This document shows, piece after piece, positions 15,453-16,628 of a stretch of 16,628 bases of DNA (positions are counted from its first letter, which is position 1; the number at the start of each line of letters is the position of its first letter). Location of the stretch: assembly GCA_003520545.1 (NCBI GenBank), contig DOUP01000112.1, positions 377-17,004 on the forward strand. The letters are read 5' to 3'. The notes below the pieces were generated by a model. That model saw nothing but the letters and a program-made list of their open reading frames with translations, did not search any database and was not told where the DNA came from. This DNA comes from Maritimibacter sp. Its GTDB lineage: Bacteria; Pseudomonadota; Alphaproteobacteria; Rhodobacterales; Rhodobacteraceae. The translations under genes and the position numbers were made by a program.

Positions 15453-16092
15453 TGAACGTTTGCTGGCGCGTGCCGCGCGGGAAATCACGCCGGGCATGGT
15501 CGTCAATCTGGGGATCGGGCTTCCGACGAAAGTGGTCAATCACGTGGAGCCGGACTTCGAAGTGTGCCTGCACACCGAGAACGGAATGACGGGGGTCGGT
15601 CGGACACTTCCGCTGGAGCACGCAAATCGCAACCTTATTGATGCCGGAGGCGCCTATGTGTCGGAGGTTCCCGGATCGGCCTTTTTCGACAGTGCCACCA
15701 GCTTTGCCATTGTGCGCTCGGGACGTCTCGACCTGACCATGCTTGGTGCCTTCGAGGTCGCCGCCAATGGTGATCTTGCAAACTGGAAAATCCCCGGCAA
15801 ATTCAGTCCCGGAGTTGGCGGCGGCGTTGAGCTTGCGCAAAAGGCGCGACGCGTGGTGATCTTGACGTCTCAAGTAGACCGTGCAGGCAACCCGAAGCTC
15901 AAACAGGAGTGTTCCTTACCGCTAACGGCGCGTGCGTGCGTGGACCGGGTCGTCACGGATATGGCCGTGATCGATGTCGGGCCGGAGGGGTTCGAATTGG
16001 TCGAACTCGCTGACGGGATCACCCAGAACGAAGTCGCTGAAGCGACCGGCGCACCGCTGATCGTGCGACAGGGCACTCTCCCCCGATTTTGA
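15433..16092 (+). CDS. CoA-transferase family I, subunit B (catalytic)
   Basis: Beta subunit carrying the catalytic glutamate, 219 aa, normal family size. I set the ATG at 15433: MPLSSASERLLARAAREITPG matches the usual start, an AGGAG lies just upstream, and an in-frame start at 15370 would add residues overlapping subunit A for no gain. The catalytic glutamate is Glu49 in HTENG (family motif SENG), followed by GVGRTLPL. Downstream are GGVELAQKARRVVILT (135-150) and GFELVELADGIT, normal for the C-terminal half. The 20-nt overlap with subunit A fits stoichiometric coupling. SENG to TENG is a conservative variation. The pair probably activates the oxo acid made by the aminotransferase. Confidence 0.94.
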   Translation: MPLSSASERLLARAAREITPGMVVNLGIGLPTKVVNHVEPDFEVCLHTENGMTGVGRTLPLEHANRNLIDAGGAYVSEVPGSAFFDSATSFAIVRSGRLDLTMLGAFEVAANGDLANWKIPGKFSPGVGGGVELAQKARRVVILTSQVDRAGNPKLKQECSLPLTARACVDRVVTDMAVIDVGPEGFELVELADGITQNEVAEATGAPLIVRQGTLPRF

Positions 16093-16102
16093 GAAAGAAA
16101 GT

Positions 16103-16628
16103 ATGCCGGACAATCTGAACACCCGCCTTTGCGATGCCGTCGATGCCGCGTTTGATGCGCAGGTCGAATTTTTGCTGGACCTCACCGCCCATCCGTCAAC
16201 GCGTGGAAACGAGCGTTCGGCCCAAGACTTCATGGCGCAGGAACTGACGTCGCGCGGCTTTGAACTCGACCGCTGGCAGATCGATGTGTCCGAAATCCGA
16301 CATCTGCCCGGTTTTTCGCCGGTTATGGCTCCTTACGAGGACGCGGTGAACGTCGTAGGCGCGCATCGTTCGGAAACCAAGACGGGTAAATCTCTGATCC
16401 TGAACGGACATATCGACGTGGTGCCTCCCGGACCTCTCGATATGTGGGAATACCCGCCCTTCGAGCCGAGGGTCGATGATGGGTGGCTCTATGGGCGCGG
16501 CGGAGGTGACATGAAGGCGGGGCTTGCCTCGAACCTTTTTGCGCTCGATGCGCTTGCGGCATGCGATTTGGCTCCGGCGGCCGACGTGTTTTTTCAATCC
16601 GTCGTGGAAGAGGAATGCACTGGGAATG
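16103..16628 (+). CDS. M20 family deacylase/deacetylase (ArgE/DapE-like), C-terminus cut by window edge
   Basis: Zinc-dependent amidohydrolase that removes an acyl group from an N-acylated amino compound. The 175 residues seen cover the catalytic domain start. Metal-site pieces are NGHIDVVPPG with His103 and Asp105, GRGGGDMKAG with Asp136, and the Glu pair 169-170 in VVEEECTGN. GGGDMK replaces the usual GRGAxDMK. The gene starts 10 bp after the CoA-transferase stop with a purine-rich but weak GAAAG site, and it continues past 16628. Family length is roughly 400-440 aa, so over half is out of view. In this operon it could release the amine used by the aminotransferase; the acyl group and substrate are unknown. 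Confidence 0.92.
   Translation, partial: MPDNLNTRLCDAVDAAFDAQVEFLLDLTAHPSTRGNERSAQDFMAQELTSRGFELDRWQIDVSEIRHLPGFSPVMAPYEDAVNVVGAHRSETKTGKSLILNGHIDVVPPGPLDMWEYPPFEPRVDDGWLYGRGGGDMKAGLASNLFALDALAACDLAPAADVFFQSVVEEECTGN

Noticed and set aside
10408..16628. Ectoine/hydroxyectoine degradation cluster
   Set aside because: It shares an amino-acid-type importer, an aminotransferase and a deacylase, but there is no ectoine hydrolase or aspartate-semialdehyde dehydrogenase in view and a two-subunit CoA-transferase does not belong there.
1..16628. Mobile element, prophage or CRISPR content
   Set aside because: I found no transposase, integrase, terminal inverted repeats, or regularly spaced repeat array; only short isolated palindromes.

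Overview
The window is chromosomal-looking DNA from a GC-rich bacterium. Gene density, codon use, ABC-transporter content and the palindromic hairpins suggest an alphaproteobacterium, most likely of the Roseobacter/Rhodobacterales type; this placement is inference from sequence style. Every coding gene is a recognisable metabolic, transport or regulatory family. I see no phage, transposase, CRISPR array or rRNA.

Left half (1-8048): one long minus-strand operon. In transcription order it holds an aromatic-aldehyde-type dehydrogenase (7901-6453), a periplasmic Peripla_BP_6 binding protein (6413-5214), two branched-chain-type permeases livH and livM, two ATPases livG and livF, and a second aldehyde dehydrogenase that runs off the left edge. 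The four liv genes overlap one another, and the gaps elsewhere are 60 bp or less. An AraC-family regulator (8049-8939, plus strand) is divergent from the operon across a 147 bp control region. The simplest reading is a regulated uptake-and-oxidation unit for an aldehyde or a compound converted to one. LivF carries an unusual Pro/Ala/Ser-rich C-terminal extension of about 165 residues, and LivG has a degenerate ABC signature.

Middle (8940-9264): a 325 bp non-coding stretch between two convergent regulator genes. It contains a perfect 8-bp-stem inverted repeat and what looks like an internally deleted tRNA (tRNA-Pro-like) remnant.

Right half (9265-16628): a LysR regulator (minus) is divergent from a plus-strand operon that runs off the right edge. 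The operon encodes an amino-acid-type binding protein, two HEQRo-type permeases, a GlnQ-like ATPase, a class III aminotransferase, both subunits of a family I CoA-transferase, and the first 175 residues of an M20 (ArgE/DapE-type) deacylase. From the ATPase gene to the second CoA-transferase subunit the genes overlap, so they are probably translationally coupled. The set suggests import of an amino compound (perhaps N-acylated), deacylation, transamination, and CoA activation of the resulting oxo acid. A beta-amino acid or N-acyl-amino acid catabolic route is a plausible but unproven assignment. I do not recognise this exact combination as a named pathway, and it is the best candidate here for something undescribed.
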